A model generated the notes under the pieces. That model saw nothing but the letters and a program-made list of their open reading frames with translations, ran no database searches and was not told the origin of the DNA. From Phoronis australis (Eukaryota; Phoronida; Phoronidae): 64,000 nucleotides of DNA. Both the position numbers and the translations under genes were made by a program. Every line of letters begins with the position of its first letter. Positions within the stretch are counted from its first letter, which is position 1. Positions 24,316-35,839 of this stretch are shown here, in pieces. The stretch spans positions 165,597 to 229,596 of the forward strand of contig NMRA01000416.1 of NCBI GenBank assembly GCA_002633005.1, given 5' to 3'.

Positions 24316-24550
24316 CTGTCCAGCACTGTCAAAGGGAACATGGAACGAGCCTCGCGCATTGCTGCCTTATCATTCCATGACATCGACCTCGGGTCAAGCA
24401 CATACAGTTCATTGCTTAAGACGGAGGTACCAGTACTACCGTAGGTACTAGTGCTACCGGTAGGACCAAACGCGATTGCTTGTGCTTTTTTGGCAAGCAG
24501 GGTAAGACCACCAGCAACATAGATCAAGTTATCACCAGACACTGCACAAG
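24316..24550 (-). CDS. Kelch-like gene, exon 2
   Basis: Acceptor TTCTGTTGCAG and donor GGACAG/GTGACT on the minus strand. It joins exon 1 in frame (MPA-CAVSGDNLIYVAGG). It begins with a kelch double glycine, has a Ser/Thr/Gly-rich loop (residues GPTGSTSTYGSTG), then NELYVLDPRSMSWNDKAAM, the paired aromatic core of a kelch blade. The long low-complexity loop between strands is unusual. The exon exits in phase 2. Confidence 0.85.
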
Positions 24551-25851
24551 CTGCAACAGAACATAAACTTGTAATTCAATTTGGCAGTTAGCGTTCTTTA
24601 AAAGGCACTGAAACTCAATTTTTTGTCTTAACATTATTTTCTCTAAATAAACATGGTCAAAGGTGCTGTGTTCTCTTTCACCATCTTCCAGATTTGCTGC
24701 CTCGGAGGAAAGTGGCACGGTGTGATCAGTTGTACCAGGGACGTAGCTTAATTTACCTGGTAATCACTTCCTGGTTGAAATACTAACAGCAGTTACTTGC
24801 TTAACCACATCTATGTTGCATTATAAGAAAACTGACTTCTTCATAAACATGCACCTATGTAAAAGCAAACATAAATTAAGTTAATTAAACCGAGTGAATG
24901 TGAGTGTGAATGAAAGTCCTCTCCCTTCCCTTTTCCCTCCCCTTTTATAGTAATCTCTGCTAATTATCCGCCTAATCTTTATGCGTTATTTTCCAGATAT
25001 TCATTTGTTCTATATGTATGAAGAATTGTTCTTTAGTATGTTGTAAAGATGTGTAGCTGGGGCCACCCAACCCCAGCCGTATCTACTAATCACTAATGAT
25101 ATACTTTCTGGGTGAACAACGTATAAAAATTTTCAAAAAGCAGTTAAATTTTTGTCAGTGACAATGCTAGGTATATGCTATGCACTGCATTCCACTAAGA
25201 TCTTTATATTGAGTAAACTGAAGACAACAGAAACTCCTACTAGCAAATCTTAAATTAGCTGCTTAACCTACCATCTTTGAAAGAAATGCCACTTTGAGGT
25301 GAAACCAAATATCCTGTATTAGGAGTACTCCCAACTACCAAATTGCAGTTAACTTTGAATAGACTTTTTAACAGGAGTCCATAATTGAATGAAAAATCAT
25401 GGGTTTCCAAGACTAAATGATGCTACTAAAACTTACTGTGTGGCACCATTAAAATTCATATCTGAATAAATGTCATGGTACTGACAAGCCTGTACATACT
25501 ATTTATGGTGTAAAATTTGACCAAAATTCAATCAAATCAAAATTAAATGAGCTAAGAGCAACAATAAGTGAATCTATAAGTACATCAGGGATGTCGAAAT
25601 CAGAAGGCGGGGTCCCAGCAATAATTTCAGATGGAAACACATTCGTGTTACAGCCAAAAATAGCATTTGTTTTTTCTAAATTCGTTCTCCCTAAATGCGA
25701 TTACGAGCTATTTCAGACAGACAATGAACACAAGAGCCCATATCAAAATATATTAAGCTTATGGTTTGATGTCTTACATACGATGTACATAATGTACACA
25801 CAGATAATCCCTTTAATTACAATCTTTAGTAACCAAAAGAATAAAATATAC
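24551..25851 (-). other. Kelch-like gene intron 1 (coding intron)
   Basis: Bounded by the donor GGTATATT at 25851-25850 and the acceptor at 24551-24552. A+T-rich, with no recognised gene or repeat. The plus-strand frame at 25591-25860 is an artefact of the intron and exon boundary. Confidence 0.7.
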
Positions 25852-26809
25852 CTGGCATAGTGGAATTATTCGGTAAGTGACAAACCCTTGAAACAGAGTT
25901 ATTATCAAAATCCAACTCTTCAACGACCGAGACCTTCTTTTCCTTGCTGCAGGTAAAAATCAGGACAACACGCCTATAGGACATTCCTTGGCGAGGCATG
26001 AAGTTCAAATCCACCTCCAGGTGACGACTCTTTAGTATGTGATAATAGTGCACCATATGCAGAACTTTCTTCAGAGCAACACATTCACTGACTAAAAAAT
26101 TCATTTCCACTTTGTCCCAAAAGTAGTATGGGTTGATATTAACGAATCGCACATTGCTCATAACTTCAAAGACTTTGTTCTTTCTGGAGGTAAGGTCGTA
26201 GTTAAGCCATCTCAGGCCCGCTTCATAGACTTGCTTTTCATCAGACACCTTAAGCCAATCATCAGCCAAAATTTTGGTTATTTTGTCAACAGGTAACTCC
26301 AGAAATTCTTGCTCACAACACACTAGCACAAACTGGTCCTGGATAAGCTTCTTAGATTTCTTAGCCAAAGTGCTGCACATGTGGGCGCAGGCGAAGAAAT
26401 AGAAGCCAATGCAGTTGGTCACCTTCAAACCTTTCATCATGAACTTAGCACATGCATTGCGTAATGAAATCAACTGGAACATATTTGATGCAGACAACAA
26501 ATCCTGAACTGTATCCACACTAATCATAACCTCTCTTTTGTAAATGAAGTCGAGAACAAGTTCAAGGGTAACAGATGAAATACACTTGAGTTCAACTTCA
26601 TCCTGTTGACTCTCAGACATGTTGGATGAAAACATGCCCATGAAATAAGGACTCGACACTGCCAGCATCATCTTATGACATGGAAATTTCTTGTTTTCAA
26701 CACACAAAATAATGTCAGTGAAGCAATCCTCCTCGTACAATTTGGCAAATCCTTCAAGGACTTGTGAACCACTATCTTCATCCTCAAAACACCAATCATC
26801 AATTTCCAT
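25852..26809 (-). CDS. Kelch-like BTB-BACK-Kelch protein, first coding exon
   Basis: Kelch-like proteins are usually substrate adaptors for CUL3 ubiquitin ligases: BTB binds CUL3 and dimerises, BACK positions the complex, and Kelch blades bind substrate. This exon gives about 319 residues. An acidic start (residues 1-15) is followed by BTB (about 20-128; TDIILCVENKKFPCHKMMLA and SPYF..MF are diagnostic). BACK follows (about 133-240; FY.FA....C..L and FLELPVDKITKILADDWLKV). A linker with YHILK leads into the first kelch blade. Start chosen: the first ATG in good context (CACTATGG) after an in-frame break, just downstream of a CTGTCCCAG acceptor (AG at 26831-26830), so a 5' UTR exon likely lies upstream. 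It exits at CCAG/GTATAT in phase 1. Orthology within the KLHL family is not assigned. Confidence 0.92.
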
Positions 26810-26831
26810 AGTGTTCTTACAGTTGGTGACT

Positions 26832-27057
26832 GGGACAGCACGGCAAAATATTTTTCAAGTCAGGAATCAAAAATGATGGGAAAGGCAAATCTTTTCATTT
26901 TTATACCTAAAAAGAAAATAATGATTCAACAGTTGCATCATCTGTTCATGACTTACAAGTGATTAACACTCCTCCCCAACTCTCTCGGGGAAAGTTAACT
27001 TGAAACATGCACGGTAAGACGAAGCACTGTGATGATGTCCATAAGAAAAAAAACCAC
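26832..27057. other. Presumed kelch 5' UTR intron / upstream sequence
   Basis: No promoter or exon could be recognised with confidence. It ends at the TTAA target site of the next element. Confidence 0.4.
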
Positions 27058-27061
27058 TTAA

Positions 27062-28698
27062 AGGAGCATGTCACCCAAAAAGCAACCTAATTTGTATCAA
27101 TTTAGATCGAGTAGTTCTACTCCATAATGACACGTACGGTTGCATTACCTGACAGGGAGGTGTTGAAATCATCCAATGACGTCATCGGTTTCACACGCAG
27201 TCTGTTCAGAAGTTCGCAACACGGGTTACTGGTGTCAGCTTATCGCATGAAATCATCGTTTAACACCAATAAATCATCAAACTTCGATGTAAAACACTTG
27301 AAAATACACCGAGTTCTTATAAAAACATGTTGTTTTATGTCGCTCTTACGAATTTATTGGTATTTGGACACACCGTAGCCTACAAAGTTCGGCAGCCAAT
27401 AAGGTCCGTAGCAGGAGTTTGGGGTGTGTTCGGAGATAATTCTGAAGTATTTTCCGTGAGATACATACAGGAGAACCTAGATCTGTGTTGTTTAGACTTG
27501 TGATTTTTTTAGCTCTAAACACAAAACGCTTGTTATCCGGACCAGTGGCTCGGAGCCCTATCAGGCCCGTCGCGGCCGGCCAGATTGATTCGTTATCACG
27601 GCCAGTGGCTCGGAAACTGATCAGATATCACGAACATAAACCAGCCAATGTTCAGTGGAAACTAAACTTCCAGTCAAGAAAATACTATACTAGTGAGCCA
27701 ACGTAATGTGCACGTGATTATGTTGGTGAATTAGCCAAGAAACTGCAAATCTACTTACTCGTCGGGGACTGCGAATTGTGGTTCCGCTTTGGCCACAGCA
27801 CCGTCAGGGCAGAAGTTGTACATTGACAATCATTATTTGAGTAATGTAAAGGTAAATAAAGATTCCCCTAACACCTGGCCGTGGGATGGAAATCGAGTTG
27901 TTTCACAACAGTTTCTGCCAGCAAACACTAAATTAGCATGAGCTCACATGACCTCGGTGTCTCGTCAATTAGTTTTATTGCACCTAACCCAGTGATTTAT
28001 TCATTGCTGGCTTCTCAAATCACTTGCACTCACGAACACTCCAAAGGCATTACAAATTGCATCTAATGAGGCAGACTTTGCTACAGTCTTATATAAGTAT
28101 TGGTTAGAGTGAGAATAATTTATTTTGAAACAGAACGCTCAGTAATAAACGCCAACATGGCAACTCGCAATCCCGACTTAGGACGAGATAAAGCTCATCA
28201 GACCCGACTTCGCAGGTGGATCGTTAAGTTTTACAGGCTATCAATTCAAACAGAAATACAGTGATGAAGAAATACTAGAGAGGCGCCGTGAACAAGCTCA
28301 GACAATGGAACGTATGGAGTTCACAAGCCGGCATTCGTGAGGCACTGTCGACGTCCGCAGGCCACATACATGGAGATGTTTCACGACCTCATACTTGCTA
28401 TTTACAGCGTACATTTCATTCTTCACTACCATGAGCCACTTCCTAAGCATTGCGGACTCTCGAGGATATACCCGCTTTCCTCGCAGCTGCTTAGTTCGAA
28501 CAAGCGGGAACGATGCACAGCAGCATAGCCGCATTCACTCTGCATATGAACCACTGACGTCGCTAGCGTCGTTTCCAACCTTCCTCACAGGTTAACGCGA
28601 CATCTCTTGGCAAGGTAAGGTCGACCGTATGCGAGGCGATGTGGATATAGACCGATTAAGGCGGCAAAAAGACTAATTAAATTGGGTGGCATTCTCCT
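27062..28698 (+). mobile_element. TTAA-flanked DNA transposon (Kolobok-like), complete ends
   Basis: The 1,637-bp segment starts AGGAGCATGTCACCCA and ends with TGGGTGGCATTCTCCT, the same sequence inverted with two mismatches. It is flanked by TTAA at 27058-27061 and 28699-28702. TTAA duplication with purine-starting ends fits Kolobok; piggyBac also uses TTAA but usually starts CC. The interior has a decayed version of the acidic P2X7-C-like frame (start near 28155) and no transposase, so the element is non-autonomous. A truncated sister is at 20614-22042. Confidence 0.75.
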
Positions 28699-28702
28699 TT
28701 AA

Positions 28703-29396
28703 CCATATCTAAACAGACTGCTTTTAAAACTACAGTTCATGATTACATTAACCAGTGAATATAATCGGACAGGTCGAGATGGGTGAAGCAAAGGCGATGT
28801 CATGCCAGAAATGAACTTTGCAGACGCCTCATGATGCTCAAGCAATTCATGGTTTATGTGTTATTGTTTAGGTATCATAACTATTTGTTTGGCACATATT
28901 TTCTGGGTTGGTGAACTGCAAAGATGAAGACATGTGTACTGAAAAAATCGCTATTTTCCAATCTTAGTCATTGAAGCTAAAAATGTCGGTGCGCCTGAAA
29001 GTACACCGGAGTTATTATATATTATTTTCGGTGAAAAGGTGGCGCCAAGGTCGATGGTAAATCCGGTCGAATGGCATTTTAAGTACCGACAGCTGATGAT
29101 TAATCTTGTCTACAACAGGTGGTTAGTATGGACATTAATCCAGATTTGAGAAAAATTTAGGTCATTCCCCGCATATACTGAGTAATGATTGCAGTTAAGT
29201 GACCTTACGTCATGTTGTCTTTATAAAAAGTACACTACACTCTGTGCGCCTTTGTTTTTTGAGCTTGTACATGTGCAGCTGCGCCTGTCCGGAATTAAGC
29301 GCGTGTCTAAATGTCAAACAATTAAGTGAAAAGGTCAACCTCAAGACAAAAAATAAATATTATGACTACCGTATACTAAAATTTTTGGTCTCATGT
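28703..29396. other. No gene recognised
   Basis: A+T-rich spacer between two transposons. The 29199-29465 frame has no support. Confidence 0.4.
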
Positions 29397-31993
29397 GAAA
29401 GCCCAGTCCCTCTAATTTCAGGATCAATTATTTTACTATCCTATAACTTTCAATTGTTTGCCTAAATGGCCCCATTTTTGGGGTCACTTGACTCTAAAAT
29501 TTAGCTCAATTATCATGTGTATTGCTCAGTTATTGCCGTAAATAAGCCAATTACAGGTATTTCACGACATTATCAAATTTTGATATCACATAAAGCCCAA
29601 ATTTGATAAAAAATAACATTTTAACTTTGGCACATAATTGACCTCTTGGGGTCAAAGGCCAACTTATGGATATCATGGTGCCATACGTCTGTCACAAGAA
29701 GTGCTAAAAAGTTTAGTTACGTTAAAAATTTTAATTCAATATTAAAATAATTTCAGGTTCTCAATACTAATGACCAAAATTTTAGATCACAGGGATTGTT
29801 CGTTAAGTCAGAAATTGCGAGACAGATGTATGGGAAATTTGAACGTCTGTCATGTACGTCAGTCACACCCCTGAAATTACAATTTTTCAGGCAATAAAAA
29901 TAACCGTAGGTCCTAATTTTACTTTCTAAATGTGCTGAAGACAAAATGTATCTCACATCTGAGAACCTTGAAACGATTAAATATTACAACCACAGCTTTA
30001 AAATTAAGCAATCAAAGTTGTTACAGATCAACTTGATGCATTGGTCTTTCGCAATCTCAAAAATATTTGCAGCAATGTCATCTAGTTGTTCTTAGCAGAA
30101 TTCAACTTATAAATATCAGATACTTGGACTATATTATAAAATGTAAATGAAACAAAATGTTAATTCAATGATCATATTGTTTTTCTGTTGCTGCCCCGTG
30201 TTAGACAAGAAATGCATAGCTGTTGGAAAATTCAAGAGGCACAAATATTCGTATAAAAGAATTCCTAAGGTGCTCTAGAGTAGAAGCCAGTATAACAAGA
30301 GACCTAAAGAAATATATGTCAAGTTACTGTTGCGCTGGAATCAACAAGTCATTTCTGCTCTGACCTGCTATGCAATGTTTTTTATGGTACAAAAGCAGAT
30401 ACTGGACATTTTTTAAGCGGTAGCAGCCCGTCACGTACTTTATTGACCCATTTTTGTCACACCCTAACTGACTACAGTCACTCTTTTTGTGTTTTTCAGT
30501 GTCTTCAGTGGCTTGTATGAAATGAATGCATAGCAAATAATTACACCGTCTCATCTTTCATTTTTGATCTGCAATCTTCTTAAGAATTAGACCATTTTTT
30601 TCTGCTCAGCTTCGAGGCGATTAAACCGATGTTTTGAAATGAAAGAGGAAATTGTTGGAGACCTTGGGAAAAACAGATGCATCTGGGAGAAAAGTAAATA
30701 TCTGCTGGAATATTCCCTGAATCTCGAAAAATTGCCATCATGGACCAAGAAATTCGTAATTGTACCTGTGTGAACTGTGATAAGACATTAGATAACGCCT
30801 TTCTTTAAAATTGAAAAGAAGGCATGCGTTAAAGAGCTGGAAGAAAAACTAATCATGCTAATCACTAAATAGAGACCAGGATCTCATAAGTTATATCTAC
30901 ATATTCCCAAATCATAATTCTAAGTGCACTGAATTTAAAATGTCTTGCTTTCACACTGGAAGACAGCACCGTTTTTTTTAATCCAAATATAAATGTCATT
31001 AATCGACTGTGAACTAAACCAAGCTTCACACTTTGTTATAAGATACTGAAGTCTAGTTATCAATACTTTTAAAACATTACCTTTGTTATTTACATAGGCA
31101 TGCATCAGAACCATCAAGTGACATGGATCAGAGAATAACTACAACCTTAGGGGAAGTTCTAATTAAAACAATTAATTACTATGCGTTTTTATTACAATTA
31201 TTGGTAATATTTTAAAATTTATATCGAATTTTATATTCCAACAGTCACATTTGCTTATTATTTTCAAATACCCCACTTATAACGCATAAAAACAGTTTTC
31301 CTGGTTCAGGTGTCAAATTCAAAATGATTATCACTCTCATTTCCGTCTACATTGTTTAGCATCTTCGAAGGGAAGTGAGGGTTTTAGGGAGTTATTTTAT
31401 ATCTTTAATCAAATGAATTGAAAAGTTAAAATCCTAGAGTACATTCCCAGTAATGATTTCGTGCAAAAGGTCAATCGGTACATTTTGATTTAAAAACATT
31501 GAATCAGTAGCAAAAGACTAATATAGCTTAAATACTGCAAAAGTTTGAATCGTTCTGGTCACAACAAACAATTTAACACTAGAAATTCAGAGGTTACGTC
31601 GGCCATGTACATCCATCACACGCATTCAACTTACATCGAGCTGTCTCACGAAAATTTCTTAGAACATCTCACCAAAAAATTTAGTGTTTTGTACTTTGCA
31701 AACATTGAACTAAATCATCTAAGTATATAAAACAAAAAATTGTAACCAAATGCAACTCACGGAAAATAAATGCTACATTTTTCAAAATTTCAAATTCTCT
31801 GCGTACATCCGTCACACCCCTTTAAAGGCAATTTTCTCAGTCAGATTAAAAGATAGGGGGAAAGTTGATACAGACTTTGAAAGCTATCAATGAGGCCTAT
31901 CGATTGATGTATTAATCATTTTTCTAGGATGCACATTTTTTCACAATTGATCAAAATGAGTTCTATGGTTGTACGTCCGTCACAAATGGAATT
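29397..31993 (+). mobile_element. CGTCCGTCAC element, full-length copy
   Basis: A 2.6-kb non-coding unit defined by comparison with 34352-35569 plus 42478-43905, and with inverted fragments at 7140-8240 and 23125-23480. It holds scattered variants of (G)TACGTCCGTCAC, for example near 29686, 29838, 31590, 31803 and 31968. Its right end reads CACAAATGGAATTGCC. No terminal inverted repeat or transposase was seen, so the class is unknown. Confidence 0.6.
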
Positions 31994-32274
31994 GCCCATT
32001 AAAAGGGCACTGTAGTATATATAATGCAGCAGTTAACAGATTGTAATATGAAACAATCTCACATTTGCCCGATTCGCGAGTTGCGCACTATAAACAAAAT
32101 CTTATTCATAAATTATCAAAAGACTGGAATCCTGACAGCGATCGTTAGGATATGCTAATAAGACTGATAAGGCAGAGACGTGGCTAGTGTGGCCTCGACT
32201 ACTTATCACATCATAGACTATATACTATATGATCACATATATTGCCATTTCATATTGTGAAGAGTTACATCTTA

Positions 32275-32640
32275 CAGTGGCGGATCTAGGATATCACAAG
32301 GGGGGCAACATTTTGTCTGTAAACATTTGCGCAAAGCACGATTGTAGATGCGCATAGCACCGAATGGGGGAAGGTCGAGAGGGGGGGAAACCCCCATTCC
32401 GCCAGGAAAACTTTTCTGTTCTTTCCTCTAAAAATCAAGCATTTCCTTGATTCCTGAAGTATTTTCCAAGAGAAAAGGCAAAGAAAAAAAAAGAAGAAAA
32501 AAAAAAAAACGGAGAACGTGTCAAACTTGAAAAACTGCAATTACCACGGACTCGAATTCACGACCTGGCGGAGAGAGAGCGCGTGATTTACCAATGTACC
32601 ACCGCGATTTCACTCGTAATTTAGGATCAGGAAATATTTT
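32275..32640. mobile_element. hAT-like element, copy 2 (truncated)
   Basis: Starts with the same CAGTGGCGGATCTAGGATAT end as copy 1 and follows it to the end of the tRNA-like stretch at about 32612, then diverges. It includes a poly(A)-rich run near 32480-32510. Confidence 0.65.
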
Positions 32641-33399
32641 TTATTGTTGTCTTGCAACCTTTTGTTGGCGATCACGGGTCATAAACCAACTGTGTATCTG
32701 GCATTACAGTAAACAAACTTGCCTTGGTAAGCACAACAGAAACAATGACATCGTATTTTGCTAATATTTATCGTATTTTTCCGGAACAAACGACCATAAC
32801 AAAAAAAATTTTCGGAGAATTCAATTTCGGAAGCTAATTTGATAGAAAAAACATCTATTTTAGTTCACATTGTGGTGGAAGGAAGTAAAAGCACGAATTT
32901 ATTTGCGAGCAGGTTGACACATTTTGCCAGTGCGACAGCAAAAGATCGCCTTTGAGAAGAGTGAGCCAATAGTAAGTGGCGGCATAGTAATGTGTTTTAA
33001 ACAGCTTAAAAATATCATTGTTCCTGTGTCAAACCTGTCTGAAATAGTGGTGGTAACAACAGATCAAACACTTTTGTTGTTGTCATCAAAAATACTCTTG
33101 TAGCCCCGGCCGAGCCAGATACCACCCCATCGTGATTTGAGGTCATTTTCCTTGTAATATGACGTTGGATTCGTGAAATGTAACAATGGTGCATTTCTCC
33201 CATGTGCATTCGACGTAAAAGGTAACAACTTGTCACATTTTAGGAGAGACGTACCAACGTAAAATGTAACAAGATTGTAATGAAATTGCTACATTTTACG
33301 GCATATCAGTGGGGTTCGGTTGATAATCCAACATGAACAGCTAAATAACGGCGAAATGAGACTTGAACACCTTCAATTTGTACTTTACAAAACTGGAAG
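32641..33399. other. No gene recognised
   Basis: Includes GTAACA/TGTTAC-type short motifs near 33180-33290 (GTAAAATGTAACAAG and similar), but no coding or transposon structure was identified. Confidence 0.35.
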
Positions 33400-33700
33400 C
33401 GTTGACGAGTATTCGTCTCTCTCTATTCAATTTTCTTAGAAAAAAGTTATTGTTTCAGTTACAGATGCGCGGGTCTAAATACGCGCAAATATTAAATTAC
33501 AATGAATTCATGGCTTAAACAACAGAAAGAATACGAACCCCGACGTACAACGAAGATTTGGTTATCGGTCCCGAAATTTGGCTGGCAACGCTTAAATTGT
33601 AATTGCAGACTTCACAGACGAGAGTTCTCTGCTTACGCCTATCTTCGACGATGAACAGTTCACTACTGAGTTATCGGGTTTCCTTTGGGCGCGGTAAACA
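33400..33700. repeat. Dispersed repeat, copy 1
   Basis: Matches 45500-45780. Shared pieces include GTTTCAGTTACAG, GGGTCTA-ATACGCGCAAATA, ATGATTTGGTT-type sequence, TTTGGCTGGCAA and CACAGACGAG-GTTCTCTGCTT. Nature unknown. Confidence 0.5.
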
Positions 33701-33737
33701 GACGATTCTGTAACCTCAAAACCATTTGCGCTCATTT

Positions 33738-34345
33738 AGTGTCGGATCTAGGATATCACAAGGAGGGGCAACATTTTGGCCGGCTGTAAGCATTTGCGCA
33801 AACTGAACCACGATTGTAGATGCGCATAGCACCGAATGGGGGGAGGTCGGGAGGGGGTTTACCTCTAAAAATCAAGCATTTTCGTTGATTCCCGAAGTAT
33901 TATCCAAGAAAAAAGCCAAACAGAAAACAAAAAAAACGGAGAAAGTGTCAAACAGGAAAAACTGCAAGTACCAAAGACTCGAACTCACGACCTGGCGGGT
34001 AGAGCTCGCGTGCGTTACCACTTCACCATCACGATTTAACTACTAATCTCATACTAAGAGACCTACTTGTTTGTGGTCCACAGCGTTTGCGCGCGAAACC
34101 TACTTCTTTTTGTAATGCTTATTACACGTTTTATATTTTGTGCCATCAATTTTTAACAAACTTGTCGTATTTAAAATAGTCTTCAAATGCCCAAAAGACC
34201 AAATCCGTTTTTCGTGTTGGCAATAATGACGGGGTTGCTTTGGAAATCGTCTTCAGATAAGGTTTGACAAAGAGAGTATTGCGAGTTTCTGAGTGATTCA
34301 CTAAGGCTTCGATTAAAATTCACATCTTACCAGCACCTTCTGTTT
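33738..34345. mobile_element. hAT-like element, copy 3
   Basis: Follows copy 1 (5353-5945) for about 600 bases, through the tRNA-like stretch, the GTTTGCGCGCGAAACCTACT segment and the CTTACCAGCA-CTTCTGTTTT end. The left terminus is damaged (GTGTCGGATCTAGG). Confidence 0.65.
33960..34040 (-). repeat. tRNA-derived (SINE-like) head inside hAT-like element
   Basis: On the minus strand, ATGGTGAAGTGGTAACGCAC resembles a tRNA D-arm / A box and GTGAGTTCGAGTC a T-arm / B box, spaced as in tRNA. The corresponding stretches at 5575-5650 (GTGGTGTAGTGGTAAAGCAT and GTGAGTTCGAGTC) and 32530-32612 support it. Stems are imperfect, so it is a relic and not a tRNA gene. It may be an inserted SINE carried along by the hAT-like element, or the block may be a tRNA SINE itself. 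Confidence 0.5.
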
Positions 34346-34351
34346 TTTTTC

Positions 34352-35565
34352 AAGACCCATAATTGACTGTCCTGTATCTTTCCATTTTTTGCCTAAATAG
34401 ACCCATTTTTGGGGGTCACTTGACACTAAAAAATTCAAGTGTTTTGCTGTTATTGTCACAACAAAGCTAATTATGGGGTTTTTACTATACTATCAAATTT
34501 GTGCAATCACATGAACCCTAAACTTAGAAAAAATAAAATTTCAACTTTTGCACATCACTGACCTCTTGGGGTGAAAGTTCAACTCCTGGACATCATGGTG
34601 CTGCATGTACATCCATCACAAAAGTGTAAAAAAGCTTAGTTACGTTAAAAGTTTTTGATCAAAATTAAAATAATTTCAGATTCTCTTTTAACAAGTTCCC
34701 CAATACTATTGACCAAAATTTTGGATCGCAGGGATCATTTATTTAGTCAGAAATTGTGTGACAGACGTACAGCAAACTTGTACGTCCGTCACGTACGTCC
34801 GTCACGTACGTCCGTCACGTACGTCCGTCACACCCATGAAATTGCAATTTTCAGCCAATAGTAATAATAACCTTAGGTCATATTTTTACTTGCAGGATAA
34901 AATGTATCTCACAACTAAGAGCCTTAAAATGATAAAATGTTTTTAAGGCAGCTTTAAAATTAAGTGAAGAAGTTGTTACAGATTTTAACTAAATGCACTG
35001 TTTTTTCAATTTCAAAAGTATTTGCAGAAAAGATATAGTTTACGTTTGTCGTCTACTTATTCTTATTAGAATTCACCTTATCACCTTATTAAAATCAAAC
35101 AGTTGGACCACATTATAAACTGTAAATAAAACAAAATGTTAATTTAATGAACTGATTGTTTTTCTGTTTGGTGCCCCTGTCAGTACAGAAATGCTTAGCT
35201 TTTGGGAAATTCAAGATGCAAAAATATTCTTACAAAAGAAATCCTAAGGTGCTCTAGAGTATACGAAAATAACAAGAGACCTAAAGGAATACATGTCAAG
35301 TTGCTATTGCACTGGAAGCAACATGACATTTCTGCTCCGACCTGCCATGTTGTGTTTTGTGTTGAAAAAGCCGATACCGGGCATTTTCAAGAGGTAGGAA
35401 TCTGTCACATACTTTATTAAGCATTTTTGTCACAACCTCACTCAGGCTGTAGGCACTCTTTTTGAGTTTTTCAGTGTATTGGGTCATCGGGTGGCTTGTA
35501 TGAAATTATTTCATAGCAAATGATTACAATGTCTCATCTTACATATTTTTGGTCCTTCAATCTTC
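34352..35565 (+). mobile_element. CGTCCGTCAC element, second copy, left half
   Basis: Parallels 29397-30575 of the full copy. It stops exactly at CAATCTTC before the TTAA target site of a 6.9-kb insertion and resumes at 42478. Confidence 0.7.
34780..34831 (+). repeat. Four perfect 13-bp tandem repeats, GTACGTCCGTCAC
   Basis: Four exact head-to-tail copies within the CGTCCGTCAC element. The homologous place in the full copy (about 29838-29862) has a single diverged pair. Two copies also occur at 43503-43529. Confidence 0.9.
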
Positions 35566-35839
35566 TTAAGAGCATGTGATCGCGAATGGACCAGGCAGAG
35601 GGTGATAAACGCTATGTCACAGATTCTCTTTATATATTGTCTGTGAGATGACACTGGCTCCACTGACTCCAGACCACTTTTATTTTTTTTTTCAAAACGC
35701 CCCCTTTTGGTTTCCATGGATACTATTTGTTTCCGGCAAGTTTTCAACCTGGCGGCAGTTAAGTTTTAGTAAAATTCCAACAGTTACGTTACGCAGTGGA
35801 AGTAACGTTGAAATATTGAACCTGTGTTATTGATCAGGT

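Noticed and set aside
33960-34040. Functional tRNA gene
   Set aside because: Acceptor and anticodon stems do not pair well, and the block recurs inside transposon copies.
34780-34831. Possible CRISPR-like array (regular 13-mers)
   Set aside because: Units are directly adjacent with no spacers, inside a eukaryotic repeat element.
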